A stretch of 18,928 nucleotides of DNA from Pseudomonadota bacterium (GCA_023419055.1 JAEZYO010000780.1:1-18928), one strand, 5' to 3'. Shown: positions 7,390 to 14,271, counted from the first letter of the stretch. Translations and numbers: made by a program. Notes: generated from the letters alone by a model not told the origin.

Positions 7390-8376
7390 CTACGGGACTT
7401 CCACTACTTCGAAGACGCGGCGCACGATGTGCTCGGCCGTGACCTCTTCCGCCTCGGCTTCGTACGAGACCACCACGCGGTGACGCAGGACGTCGGGGCC
7501 AATCGCCTTCACGTCTTCGGGGGTCACGTAGCCGCGGTGCCGCAAGAAGGCGTGAGCGCGCGCCGCCAGGTTGAGCGCGATGCTGGCGCGCGGGCTCGCT
7601 CCGTACTCGATGAGCGGGGCCAGATCCTTCAGGCCGTGGCTCTGCGGCTCGCGGGTCGCGAAGACGACGTTCACGATGTAGTCCTTGACACGATCGTCCA
7701 TGTAGACGTCACGCACGACCTTGCGCGCTTCGAGCAGCTGCTCCGGCGTCGTCGTCGAGTGCGCGCGCGCCTGGACGACGCTCGTCATGCGATCCATGAC
7801 CTGCCGCTCTTCTTCGCGGCTCGGGTAGCCGACCTTGATCATGAGCATGAAGCGGTCGACCTGAGCTTCCGGCAAGGGGTACGTGCCCTCTTGCTCGATG
7901 GGGTTCTGCGTCGCCATCACCACGAACGGATCGGGCAGCGAGTAGCTGGTGTCGCCGATGGTCACCTGCCGCTCTTGCATCGCCTCGAGCAGGGCGCTCT
8001 GCACCTTGGCCGGAGCGCGGTTGATCTCGTCGGCGAGGACCAGGTTCGCGAAGATGGGTCCGAGCTTGCTCGAAAACTGGCCGGTCTTCTGATCGTAGAT
8101 GACGGTGCCGACGAGGTCGGCCGGCAAGAGGTCGGGGGTGAACTGGATGCGGGCAAACTTCGCGCTGATCGCGTCACAGACGGTGCGGACGGTGAGGGTC
8201 TTGGCGAGGCCCGGAACACCCTCGAGGAGGACGTGACCTCCGGCCAGGAGGCCTACGAGGATGCGCTCGACCATCTGCTGTTGGCCAACGATCACCTTGC
8301 CGACTTCGCTGAGGAGCTCGTCGACGAAGGCGCTTTCCTTGGCGACGATTTCGTTCAGTGCGCGGACATCCTGCAT
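7390..8376 (-). CDS. moxR: MoxR-family AAA+ ATPase
   Basis: This 328-residue protein starts at an ATG (8376). No other in-frame start with a ribosome site was found nearby, and the site in front (GAG-type) is weak. The motifs of a MoxR ATPase are all present: Walker A GVPGLAKT (53-60), Walker B LVLADE (112-117) followed by INRAPAKVQSALLEAM, sensor 1 ATQNP (155-159), and PLPEAQVDRFM with the arginine finger R175. The C-terminal lid helices include YGASPRASI. The length is normal for the family. MoxR ATPases act as chaperone-like remodelers of VWA-domain proteins, and the five genes that follow without gaps provide exactly those partners. It is the first gene of the compact Bat operon. Confidence 0.95.
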   Translation of the reverse strand: MQDVRALNEIVAKESAFVDELLSEVGKVIVGQQQMVERILVGLLAGGHVLLEGVPGLAKTLTVRTVCDAISAKFARIQFTPDLLPADLVGTVIYDQKTGQFSSKLGPIFANLVLADEINRAPAKVQSALLEAMQERQVTIGDTSYSLPDPFVVMATQNPIEQEGTYPLPEAQVDRFMLMIKVGYPSREEERQVMDRMTSVVQARAHSTTTPEQLLEARKVVRDVYMDDRVKDYIVNVVFATREPQSHGLKDLAPLIEYGASPRASIALNLAARAHAFLRHRGYVTPEDVKAIGPDVLRHRVVVSYEAEAEEVTAEHIVRRVFEVVEVP

Positions 8377-8425
8377 GGGCTCTACTCGCTCTTCGAAGGA
8401 GGGTCGTAACGGATCGACCGGGGCC

Positions 8426-8455
8426 TAAATAGCGCGACCGGCGGCGCTCCGACAA
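8426..8455 (-). promoter_or_regulatory. Weak candidate promoter in front of moxR
   Basis: In the 93-nt gap between the 3-TM gene and moxR, the minus strand carries TTGTCG (8450-8455) and, 18 nt on, TATTTA (8426-8431). The match to a sigma-70 promoter is partial (4/6 and 3/6). This local AT patch is the only one in the gap, so it is recorded as a possibility that moxR has its own promoter. Confidence 0.25.
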
Positions 8456-8469
8456 TCTCGAGTGGGTCG

Positions 8470-8760
8470 CTATTCCCCGCCCAGCTGGGAGAGCGCCAAA
8501 CCGACGAGAATCTGGGCGCCTAGCGCCACCGCCAAGGCCAGGAGGCCGAGCAGGAGCCCCGTCACCGAACGCCGCGGCCGCACGAAATGCACCGGTAGAC
8601 AGAGCGGTCCGAAGGCGACGACGGCGCTCCAGAAGGAGGCCTTCGGCCAGGCTCGCGCGAGCATGCGCGGCGAGAGCCGGTGCTCGTCGACCCGGAGCAG
8701 CCAGGCGGGGAGCGCAATGCCGAGCGCGAGCTGCAAGACCACTGCGACGACGTCCAGCAA
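8470..8760 (-). CDS. Small 3-TM membrane protein, unknown function
   Basis: This 96-residue protein starts at a TTG (8760) with AGGAG 6 nt upstream (8767-8771), a well-placed ribosome site. It begins 19 nt after the pseudokinase gene ends, so the two are likely cotranscribed. Three hydrophobic helices are visible: about 3-22, 42-60 and 66-91. They are joined by a short basic loop (HRLSPRMLARAWPK) and a second one (FVRPRRS). I do not recognise the family. Its position between a transmembrane pseudokinase and the moxR operon suggests a membrane partner, but nothing in the sequence shows a catalytic role. Confidence 0.68.
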   Translation of the reverse strand: MLDVVAVVLQLALGIALPAWLLRVDEHRLSPRMLARAWPKASFWSAVVAFGPLCLPVHFVRPRRSVTGLLLGLLALAVALGAQILVGLALSQLGGE

Positions 8761-8779
8761 CGTCGGCTCCTGGACCTCG

Positions 8780-10330
8780 TCAGTGCGACTCGAGCTTCTT
8801 CACGAGCTCGAGGAAGGCGGTGTCTTCGCCGCCGGCGGGGCGCTCTTTGCGGCGCAGCACGTGGCTGCGTCCCAGGTTGAGCTCGCAGTGAATCGACTCG
8901 GTGTACTTCTTCAGCGCCGGCCCCACCGGCTTCATCGCGACCACTGCTTCGCCTACTTCACGCAGGCTCTCGTCCATCTTGGTGCAGGAGTCGCTGAGCT
9001 TCGGGATGGCGAGCGGGCTCGCGTCCGGGCAGCAACCGGCGCGCACCACCGCGAAGGCGGCCATGTCGTACCAGCCAATCTTCGCGAAGATCTTCATCGC
9101 GTCGGTCACTTGCCCCCTTGGAGCCCCGGAGACGACGGCGCCGTGCAGCTTCTCCGCGCCGAGCCGCGGATCCGCCTCGCCGCACACGAACGCGAGGTCC
9201 GGCGCCTTACCGAACGTGTCGGGTGGGAGGTACCCGGCGACGCAGCTCCCGAGCTTGTCGCCCTCCATCACGCCCTCGTTTTCACCGGTGACCGGTACGT
9301 CGGTGAGGTCGATAGCCGAGGCGCTCGCGGGTGTGGGAGGGGCCGGCTTCGCGGGAACAGAAACGATTTCGACCTCGGGCTTCTTCGGTTTGAGCGTCGA
9401 GAACACCCAGCCGCCGATCAACCCGAGCCCGATGGCACCCACCGCCAGGGCGCCGAGATGGCTCGATTTACGCTTGGCGGGAGCGGGCGAGGTGCTGACG
9501 AAAGGCGCTGCGGCCTCCTGAGGCGCGTTGGTGCTGGGCAGCGGCGGCGGCTCTTTCGAGTGGCGCACCGTCGGTGGGATCGTCTCTTCCGCGGCGTGCT
9601 CGACGAACCAGCGCGCGAGCTCGCGGCGGAGGGGGCGGAGATCGCGGCTGCGCGAGTCGGCGTCGCTCGACAAGCCATGGAACAGGCTCGCGCGGAGCGC
9701 CGCGTCGCTGACGCCAGCTTCGCCGATCTGGCCCTCGTCCGCGTAGCCGGTCACCGGAGGCGCCTTACCGGTCAGCATCTCGTGCAACAGCGCGGCGACG
9801 GCCCAGGCGTCGTCAGCGACGGTCGGCGCGAGCGAATCGCCACCCGGTGCTCGGGACACGCTGCCCGCTCCCGGTGGTTCGAACGCGAGCACCGGCATGG
9901 CTCGCTCGCTGTCGTGCGCGATGATGAGAGCTCGATCGCTCACGAGGCCGTGCACGGCACCGTGCTCGTGGAGCGAGGTCAGCGCGTCGGCGGCGCGGAG
10001 CGCCGTGCGCACCGCGTCGACCGGGGACTTGGTGCCGATTTCATCGAGCCGTTCGCGCAGCGAGACCCCGGCAACGCGTTCCGTGACGAGCAGGTGTCGC
10101 CCGTCTGCCTCGACGAGGGCGAGGACCTGAGCGAGGTGCTGGTGAACCAGCGAAAGGGCTGGTTCGAGGCCGGCGGCCTGGGCGGAGGACACCTCGACGA
10201 CCAGGACCTCGCGGTCTTCCTTGGTGTCGACCCCGATCCACGCCTTGCCGGAAGCGAGCGCCTCCGTGAGTCGATAGCGCTCGTCCAGCACGGCACCCGG
10301 GCCGAGCTCCTGCGATCCGTCTGCGGCCAC
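8780..10330 (-). CDS. Transmembrane Ser/Thr pseudokinase with Cys-rich outer domain
   Basis: The frame is open to 10921, but kinase-like sequence begins near ERYRL. The first sensible in-frame start is GTG at 10330 (516 residues; a second GTG lies at codon 14). The Shine-Dalgarno is poor, so the start is uncertain. The kinase fold is recognisable from VLDERYRLTEAL, an N-lobe, TALRAADALTSLHEHGAVHG and DDAWAVAALLHEMLTG (173-188). The catalytic residues are lost: the VAIK lysine is replaced in EVLVVEV (about 41-47), the HRDLKPEN loop reads HGLVSDRA (127-134), and DFG appears as FEPPG. It is therefore probably catalytically dead. A Pro-rich juxtamembrane stretch (about 250-285), KRK, one TM (292-311) and a ~200-residue outer domain with six cysteines (363, 383, 433, 434, 449, 482) follow. 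Myxobacteria are rich in such membrane kinases. It may bind a ligand outside and signal by docking. Confidence 0.85.
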   Translation of the reverse strand: MAADGSQELGPGAVLDERYRLTEALASGKAWIGVDTKEDREVLVVEVSSAQAAGLEPALSLVHQHLAQVLALVEADGRHLLVTERVAGVSLRERLDEIGTKSPVDAVRTALRAADALTSLHEHGAVHGLVSDRALIIAHDSERAMPVLAFEPPGAGSVSRAPGGDSLAPTVADDAWAVAALLHEMLTGKAPPVTGYADEGQIGEAGVSDAALRASLFHGLSSDADSRSRDLRPLRRELARWFVEHAAEETIPPTVRHSKEPPPLPSTNAPQEAAAPFVSTSPAPAKRKSSHLGALAVGAIGLGLIGGWVFSTLKPKKPEVEIVSVPAKPAPPTPASASAIDLTDVPVTGENEGVMEGDKLGSCVAGYLPPDTFGKAPDLAFVCGEADPRLGAEKLHGAVVSGAPRGQVTDAMKIFAKIGWYDMAAFAVVRAGCCPDASPLAIPKLSDSCTKMDESLREVGEAVVAMKPVGPALKKYTESIHCELNLGRSHVLRRKERPAGGEDTAFLELVKKLESH

Positions 10331-10501
10331 TTCGAGCCAAGCGTCGCACTTCCCCCCGGAAAGATCTACACCGCGTGATCGCCCGGCTCGGGCACCAGTC
10401 CGCCCCCGGTGAACTCCGGCAGGACCGGTGCGCGAATCGGCCCGCGAGCCATTCCGTGCGCGTTTTCGCCGCGCGCGTTGGATGGTTATTCTCGCTGCGC
10501 G
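10331..10501. other. Divergent intergenic region between the pseudokinase and DUF72 genes
   Basis: This 171-nt gap between divergent genes should hold both promoters. For the plus-strand gene, TATTCT (10487-10492) lies 9 nt before the ATG and could be a -10 element of a nearly leaderless transcript. No convincing -35 is visible. For the minus strand only a G-run (GGGGGG, around 10355-10360) is visible upstream of the chosen GTG, too far away for a normal ribosome site. Confidence 0.4.
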
Positions 10502-11338
10502 ATGCGTCTCTTCGTGGGCACCAGCGGTTTCTCCTACCCCGAGTGGCGAGGAGGCTTCTACCCGGCCGATCTCGGCGAAGACAAAATGCTTCGTTACTAC
10601 GCGGAGCGCCTGCCGAGCGTCGAGCTCAACAACACGTTCTACCGCATGCCTCGCGCCGAGCTCATCGAGCGCTGGCGCGCGGAGGTGCCGGAGGACTTCT
10701 GCTTCGCCGTCAAGGCGCCGCGCCGAATCACGCACATTGCGCGCCTGAAGAATACTGGTGAGGAGGTCGCTTACCTCGATCGGGTGATCGGCACCTTGGG
10801 AGCGCGTCTCGGTCCGATCCTCTTTCAGCTGCCGCCGTTCCTGAAGAAGGACGCGCCGCTCCTCGAGGCGTTCCTCGCCGAGCTCCCGAAGAGCATGAAG
10901 CCGGCGTTCGAGTTCCGGCACGTGTCCTGGTTCGACGACGAGACTTACGCGATCCTCCGCGCGGCAGGCGCGGCGCTCGTCGGAGGCGACGTCGACGAAG
11001 GGCCTTCTCCGCCGCTCGTCGCCACGGCCGACTTCGGGTACCTCAGGTTGCGAGCTGCCTCCTACGACGCCGAGGGCCTCGCAGAGTGGTCACGGCGCAT
11101 CGCCGAGCAGCCCTGGCAAGCCGCGTACGTCTACCTCAAGCACGAGTACCTCGGCCCGAGCTACGCGAAACGGCTGCTCGATCCGAACGCTCCGTTGCCC
11201 GAAGCTCCGCCGCCGCCCGCGCCGGAGCAGGTCAAGGCGGCGAGAAAGAAGCCCGCACCCGAGAAGGCTCCGTCCCCCGAGAAGCCGGCGCGCGCTCGTG
11301 CCCCGCGAGCGAAGGCGACGAAGAAGAAGCCGGAGTGA
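10502..11338 (+). CDS. DUF72 (YecE-like) TIM-barrel protein with basic C-terminal tail
   Basis: The ATG at 10502 (278 residues) is chosen over an upstream in-frame ATG at 10409 because DUF72 homology starts directly with MRLFVGTSGFSYPEW. The region before is the divergent promoter gap. Family hallmarks are GTSGFSYPEW (6-15), YYAERLPSVELNNTFYR (32-48), FCFAVKAPRRITH (66-78), LGPILFQLPPF (103-113), FEFRHVSWF (136-144) and a late YVYLKHEY. DUF72 proteins form TIM-barrel-like folds of unsettled function. Residues about 227-278 are an extra tail rich in Lys, Pro and Ala (PAPEKAPSPEKPARARAP, KATKKK), resembling histone-H1-like or HU-tail sequences. This tail is not part of the usual DUF72 domain. 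It could bind nucleic acid, but this is inferred from composition only. No Shine-Dalgarno is seen. Confidence 0.9.
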   Translation: MRLFVGTSGFSYPEWRGGFYPADLGEDKMLRYYAERLPSVELNNTFYRMPRAELIERWRAEVPEDFCFAVKAPRRITHIARLKNTGEEVAYLDRVIGTLGARLGPILFQLPPFLKKDAPLLEAFLAELPKSMKPAFEFRHVSWFDDETYAILRAAGAALVGGDVDEGPSPPLVATADFGYLRLRAASYDAEGLAEWSRRIAEQPWQAAYVYLKHEYLGPSYAKRLLDPNAPLPEAPPPPAPEQVKAARKKPAPEKAPSPEKPARARAPRAKATKKKPE

Positions 11339-11426
11339 GGCCTCGCGCACGTCGCGAACGCGAAACCCCCCAACCCGTGAACGACGCTGGCCGCGCGCCG
11401 TTGCGGACGCCGCGGTCGGCCTCCCT

Positions 11427-11942
11427 TCACGAGCGACCGCTCTCTGCGCTCTGCGCCTCGCTCAGGTAGTAAGCCTTCTGCGCGGGATAGTAGTCGTCGA
11501 ACTGCGGTCGCTCACGACCTTCGCGCGTCGCGACCAGCATGTCGAGGTAGTACTCCCAGCCGGGACCGACGTCGCCGGCGAGCTTCGCCTCCGAAAGGCG
11601 CTGCACGAACTTGAGCTCGGTCGTGTCACCGTGAGCCGCCAACGTGAGCTCGAGGTGCCAATCGCCATGCTCGTCTTTCATCGAGAGCTCGAGCCGGTGT
11701 GGCGCTGCGCAATCGACGATAGTGACATTGCACCAGGGCGCATTCTGCTCGAAGCTGAGCTGCACACGAACGGTCTTTCCCGTCGCGGCATCGCCCTCCC
11801 AAGGTCCGAACCAGCGGGCGGTGCTCTCCGGATCCGTGATGCTGCGCCAGACGTCGTCGATAGGAGCTCGAAACGTGCGCTTCAGCAGAAGGTCCGTTCC
11901 GGTTGCCGTAGTGCGAACATGGCCGGTAGGTCGAGGGCTCAC
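11427..11942 (-). CDS. AHSA1/SRPBCC-domain protein coupled to ArsR repressor
   Basis: The start GTG at 11942 gives 171 residues. It has AAAGGA 6 nt upstream and its GTGA overlaps the stop of the ArsR gene by 4 nt. A longer open frame up to 12332 is a shadow of that gene. The sequence fits the AHSA1-like SRPBCC (START/Bet v1) fold: LLLKRTFRAPIDDVWRSITDPE, then STARWFGPWEG, and near the end GPGWEYYLDMLVA, ending with FDDYYP. These proteins form a hydrophobic cavity that binds small molecules. Pairs of ArsR and SRPBCC genes are very common, and the SRPBCC partner is often thought to handle or sense the ligand. No signal peptide or TM is seen, so the protein is cytoplasmic. Length is normal. Confidence 0.9.
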   Translation of the reverse strand: MSPRPTGHVRTTATGTDLLLKRTFRAPIDDVWRSITDPESTARWFGPWEGDAATGKTVRVQLSFEQNAPWCNVTIVDCAAPHRLELSMKDEHGDWHLELTLAAHGDTTELKFVQRLSEAKLAGDVGPGWEYYLDMLVATREGRERPQFDDYYPAQKAYYLSEAQSAESGRS

Positions 11943-12322
11943 GCTGATTCCTTTCTTCGTTGTCGCGCAGTAGGAGGCGCGACGTCTCTCTTGCGGCGCC
12001 GACTTCGTACGCGATGAACTTCCGTCTCGAGCGCGTCGAATCGGCGCTCCCAGTGAACGCCGGGAACGCGGAGCTCGCGCAAGAACGCCTCGAGGGGGTG
12101 GAGCGCGCTCACCTCGAGCCGATAGACGCGCTCGCGCCCGCTCGGGCTGCCCTGCACGAGGCCGGATTGGCGCAAGACGCGCAAGTGGCGGCTGACCGCC
12201 GGGCGGCTCACGACAAAGGCGCTCGCGATGTCGCCAGCCGAGAGCGCGCAGCGACGAAGCATCAGCAAAATCTGCCGGCGAATCGGGTCCGCAAGAGCCT
12301 GAGCGACGGAGTCCACCAGCAA
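11939..12322 (-). CDS. ArsR-family (SmtB/ArsR-like) transcriptional repressor
   Basis: This 127-residue protein carries a winged helix-turn-helix: QALADPIRRQILLML (8-22), then DIASAFVVSRPAVSRHLRVL (31-50) and the wing GRERVYRLE (62-70). There is no CxC metal motif, so a metal sensor is unlikely. It belongs to the SRPBCC-linked ArsR group. The C-terminus is an Arg-rich tail (about 104-125). An in-frame stop (TAA) lies just upstream, so the start can only be TTG 12322, or CTG/GTG a few codons later. No Shine-Dalgarno is visible, so translation may be leaderless or nearly so. The gene overlaps the AHSA1 gene by 4 nt (GTGA). A 16-bp palindrome lies 3 nt before the start codon, so autoregulation is likely. 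Confidence 0.88.
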   Translation of the reverse strand: MLVDSVAQALADPIRRQILLMLRRCALSAGDIASAFVVSRPAVSRHLRVLRQSGLVQGSPSGRERVYRLEVSALHPLEAFLRELRVPGVHWERRFDALETEVHRVRSRRRKRDVAPPTARQRRKESA

Positions 12323-12325
12323 TAC

Positions 12326-12341
12326 GTAACAATATTGTTAC
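12326..12341 (-). promoter_or_regulatory. Perfect 16-bp palindrome, probable ArsR operator
   Basis: The sequence GTAACAATATTGTTAC reads identically on both strands and is an AT-rich island in GC-rich DNA. It ends 3 nt before the repressor's start codon. ArsR-family dimers typically bind such 12-16 bp inverted repeats (TAAC...GTTA type), so this is probably the autoregulatory operator. A TTGCCA element (minus strand, 12346-12351) lies 17 nt upstream of TACGTA, which would place the palindrome in the promoter spacer. Confidence 0.75.
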
Positions 12342-12949
12342 ACGTTGGCAAGGGAACGGGCGCGTTCGCTTTCGCCAGGTCCCCCCGCCTTGCGCTTGGC
12401 GTCACACCGGGAGGCGGCTCCGCGCGCCACGCCTTCCGAGCGCAAACTGGCGGCGCAGGGGTTCACATCGATCGACATGCGATCCGAGGAGCGAGCTCGT
12501 GCGTGTCCTTCGACCTCGACGGACGAGCTCGACGTCGCCCGGATCGAGAACGGTTCAAAGGCGACCAGGGCGACGAACGATGATCATCGAGGACCAGCGA
12601 CGCACCACGGGAACTAGTGTCCCACGATTCACCATCGAATTGCGGGACCGCCGGCTGCGCCGACGCGCTGCTATGCAGCGCCGGCACTAGTTTCTTCGTC
12701 ATCGGGGGCACGGCCCCGCCCCGATCGAGTGAACCCGATCCAGGCCCCGACCCGGGTCTTGGGGCCACAACCCCAAAACGTTCGTTTACCGATGAGCCGC
12801 GACACTCGTCGGCTAGAGTTGCTCTTGATTCTTCCAAGTGCACCGTTCCACGCCGAATTCCGAGGCACGACGAGGGTGGGGTGCACCAACCGCGAGGGTT
12901 GGACTTTCTCTCGAAGAACCTTCATCTTGTCCCGCGGAGTCCTTGATCG
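12342..12949. other. ~600-bp stretch without convincing gene, with GC-rich inverted repeats
   Basis: Between the divergent ArsR and lipoprotein genes no open frame shows recognisable protein character. The longest (12463-12843 minus, 126 codons) has low-complexity Arg/Ser/Gly composition and no ribosome site. The stretch carries several inverted repeats: 12701-12725 (ATCGGGG/CCCCGAT), 12743-12766 (GGCCCC/GGGGCC), 12759-12776 (TTGGGG/CCCCAA) and an imperfect one at 12789-12812 (CCGATGAG/CTCGTCGG). None is followed by a T-run, so they are not standard terminators. The region presumably includes the promoter of the plus-strand lipoprotein, and a small structured RNA cannot be excluded. Confidence 0.4.
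12701..12776. repeat. Cluster of GC-rich inverted repeats
   Basis: Three possible stems are crowded in 76 nt: 12701-12707 with 12719-12725 (7 bp), 12743-12748 with 12761-12766 (6 bp, enclosing the palindrome GACCCGGGTC), and 12759-12764 with 12771-12776 (6 bp). The second and third share bases and are mutually exclusive, so they could form alternative structures. Confidence 0.55.
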
Positions 12950-14185
12950 ATGATCCGAACGCGCGGATTTTGCGGCGCCATTTCTCTCTGCTCGCTGCTG
13001 ATGGCGACTGCCTGCTCTTCGAACGAAGGGCAGCCTGCGTCCGGCTCGGCCGGAAGCGCGAGCGCCGGAGGGGCAGGCGCGCCGGCGGGTAGCAGCGGTG
13101 CGGGCGGCAAAGGCGGCGGCTCGGGCGTGGGCGGCTCGACCAGCGGCGGCAGCGCCGGCAGCGGCACGGGCAGCGGGGGAGTCACGAGCAGCGGGGGAGT
13201 CACGAACACCGGAGGCACGGCAGGTTCGGCGGGCTCGAGCACCGGCGGTGCGTCCGGCGGCTCCGGGGGCGGCGGCTCGGGGGTCCAAGTCTTCTCGCAG
13301 TGCCGCTTTCACTTCGGGGCGTTCGACGAGCACGCCCGCAACGATCCCGCGCTGGCCGCCCAGATCGACTACTTCATCCCGGGCTGGATGGGAACCAACG
13401 GTGACGTGTTCGATCAGGGCTACGTCTGCGCCGAGACCGATCCCGGCGGCGAGCTCGAGGGCAAGGTGCCGGTCGTCGTCAGCTACGTGGCGGCTGCGTA
13501 TGCCAAGCGACATCACGTTCCGCCGCTCCATGACTGCAATGTCGGAACGCCGCACCTCTGCGACAACGGCGCGGCGTTCATCGAGGACAACTTGAACGCG
13601 ATCCTCGACGTCTACGAGAACTTCGCTCAAGGCTACGCGAACTGCTACGGCACGACTCGCCCCATCGTCTTCTTGATGGAGCCCGATTTCTATCAGTACA
13701 CGTACGAGAGCCAGTCGGAGCCCTGGACGCCTCAGCGAGCGGGCGAGATCATGAGCCTGTTCGTCGGCACGCTTCGCGAGCACCTGCCGAACGCGGCGTT
13801 CTCGCTCGACATCTCGCCCTGGGTCGCTCCGAACAACGGCGACGACGACGGCGCGAACTGGTACTCCCATTTCGACATGTCGCTCTTCAGCTTCGTCAAC
13901 ACGTCCGGCGGCGGTACCGACGCCGCGAGCGACAAGATCCGCGACGCGAACAACATGACCTGGGCAGGCGTCGCCGCGGTCACCGGCAAGCCGGTGCTGG
14001 CGGATACCGGCTACGGTGTCAACGGCTCTTCAGCCGGCCACGACCAGGCCTGGGACAACGTCGGGAACATCAACGCCCGCATCGCCGACGGCGTCCTCGG
14101 CATCGCTCAGTACAATCCCAACGGCAACTGGGCGGCGACCATCGCCGGTATCCGAGCCCAGCTCGATACGCCCGACTGCCAGTGA
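12950..14185 (+). CDS. Secreted lipoprotein with Gly/Ser linker and TIM-barrel glycosidase-like domain
   Basis: This 411-residue protein starts at an ATG (12950), with a GGAG 10 nt upstream. The N-terminus is a type II signal peptide with hydrophobic ISLCSLLMATA and lipid-attachment Cys22 (MATAC-SS). Residues 27-112 are an extended Gly/Ser/Ala/Thr linker typical of surface lipoproteins in Polyangia. Then comes a ~300-residue folded domain. It begins QCRFHFGAFDEHARNDP, and VPVVVSYVAAAY, IVFLMEPDFYQYTY (239-252), FSLDISPWV (284-292), GKPVLADTGYGVNG and IAQYNP look like successive beta strands of a TIM barrel. Acidic residues E244 and D246 sit where glycosidase catalytic carboxylates are usual. 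Six cysteines (118, 160, 196, 204, 232, 410) could form disulfides. A glycoside hydrolase role is inferred from strand-end motifs only. I do not recognise a specific GH family. Confidence 0.75.
   Translation: MIRTRGFCGAISLCSLLMATACSSNEGQPASGSAGSASAGGAGAPAGSSGAGGKGGGSGVGGSTSGGSAGSGTGSGGVTSSGGVTNTGGTAGSAGSSTGGASGGSGGGGSGVQVFSQCRFHFGAFDEHARNDPALAAQIDYFIPGWMGTNGDVFDQGYVCAETDPGGELEGKVPVVVSYVAAAYAKRHHVPPLHDCNVGTPHLCDNGAAFIEDNLNAILDVYENFAQGYANCYGTTRPIVFLMEPDFYQYTYESQSEPWTPQRAGEIMSLFVGTLREHLPNAAFSLDISPWVAPNNGDDDGANWYSHFDMSLFSFVNTSGGGTDAASDKIRDANNMTWAGVAAVTGKPVLADTGYGVNGSSAGHDQAWDNVGNINARIADGVLGIAQYNPNGNWAATIAGIRAQLDTPDCQ
13172..13207 (+). repeat. 18-bp tandem duplication in the Gly/Ser linker
   Basis: Two adjacent 18-nt units (13172-13189 and 13190-13207) differ at one base and encode the repeated Gly-Gly-Val-Thr segment (GGVTSSGGVTNT). 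The linker probably grows and shrinks by in-frame slippage of such units. Confidence 0.85.
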
Positions 14186-14234
14186 ACGAGCCCTCGTCCT
14201 GACCCGGCTGTCCGGGCTCGGCGCGGTCCCCCCC

Positions 14235-14271
14235 AAAGCAAAAGGCCCGACTCCTCGTGAGGAATCGGGCC
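14235..14271 (-). terminator. Intrinsic terminator of the pyrophosphatase gene
   Basis: On the minus strand, 12-nt arms (14260-14271 and 14244-14255) form a GC-rich stem with a 4-nt loop (CACG) and one G-U pair. They are followed by a U-rich tract, UUUUGCUUU (14243-14235). It lies 18 nt beyond the hppA stop. In the plus direction the same stem has a C-A mismatch and no T-run, so it mainly serves the pyrophosphatase, though it sits between convergent genes. Confidence 0.9.

Noticed and set aside
8462..10378. 638-codon plus-strand open frame opposite the pseudokinase gene
   Set aside because: It is Arg/Gly/Asp/His-rich with no domain and no ribosome site, and the minus strand carries a recognisable kinase fold, TM and a cotranscribed neighbour.
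10331..10921. N-terminal extension of the pseudokinase (713-residue version)
   Set aside because: It runs through the divergent promoter gap and antisense to the DUF72 gene, with no kinase-like sequence before VLDERYRL.
11943..12332. N-terminal extension of the AHSA1 protein (301-residue version)
   Set aside because: It is the shadow of the ArsR gene. GTG 11942 has its own ribosome site and a GTGA overlap.
12671..13870. 399-codon minus-strand open frame antisense to the lipoprotein
   Set aside because: Ala/Arg-rich mirror of the Gly/Ser linker and barrel; the plus strand has a signal peptide, lipobox and domain.
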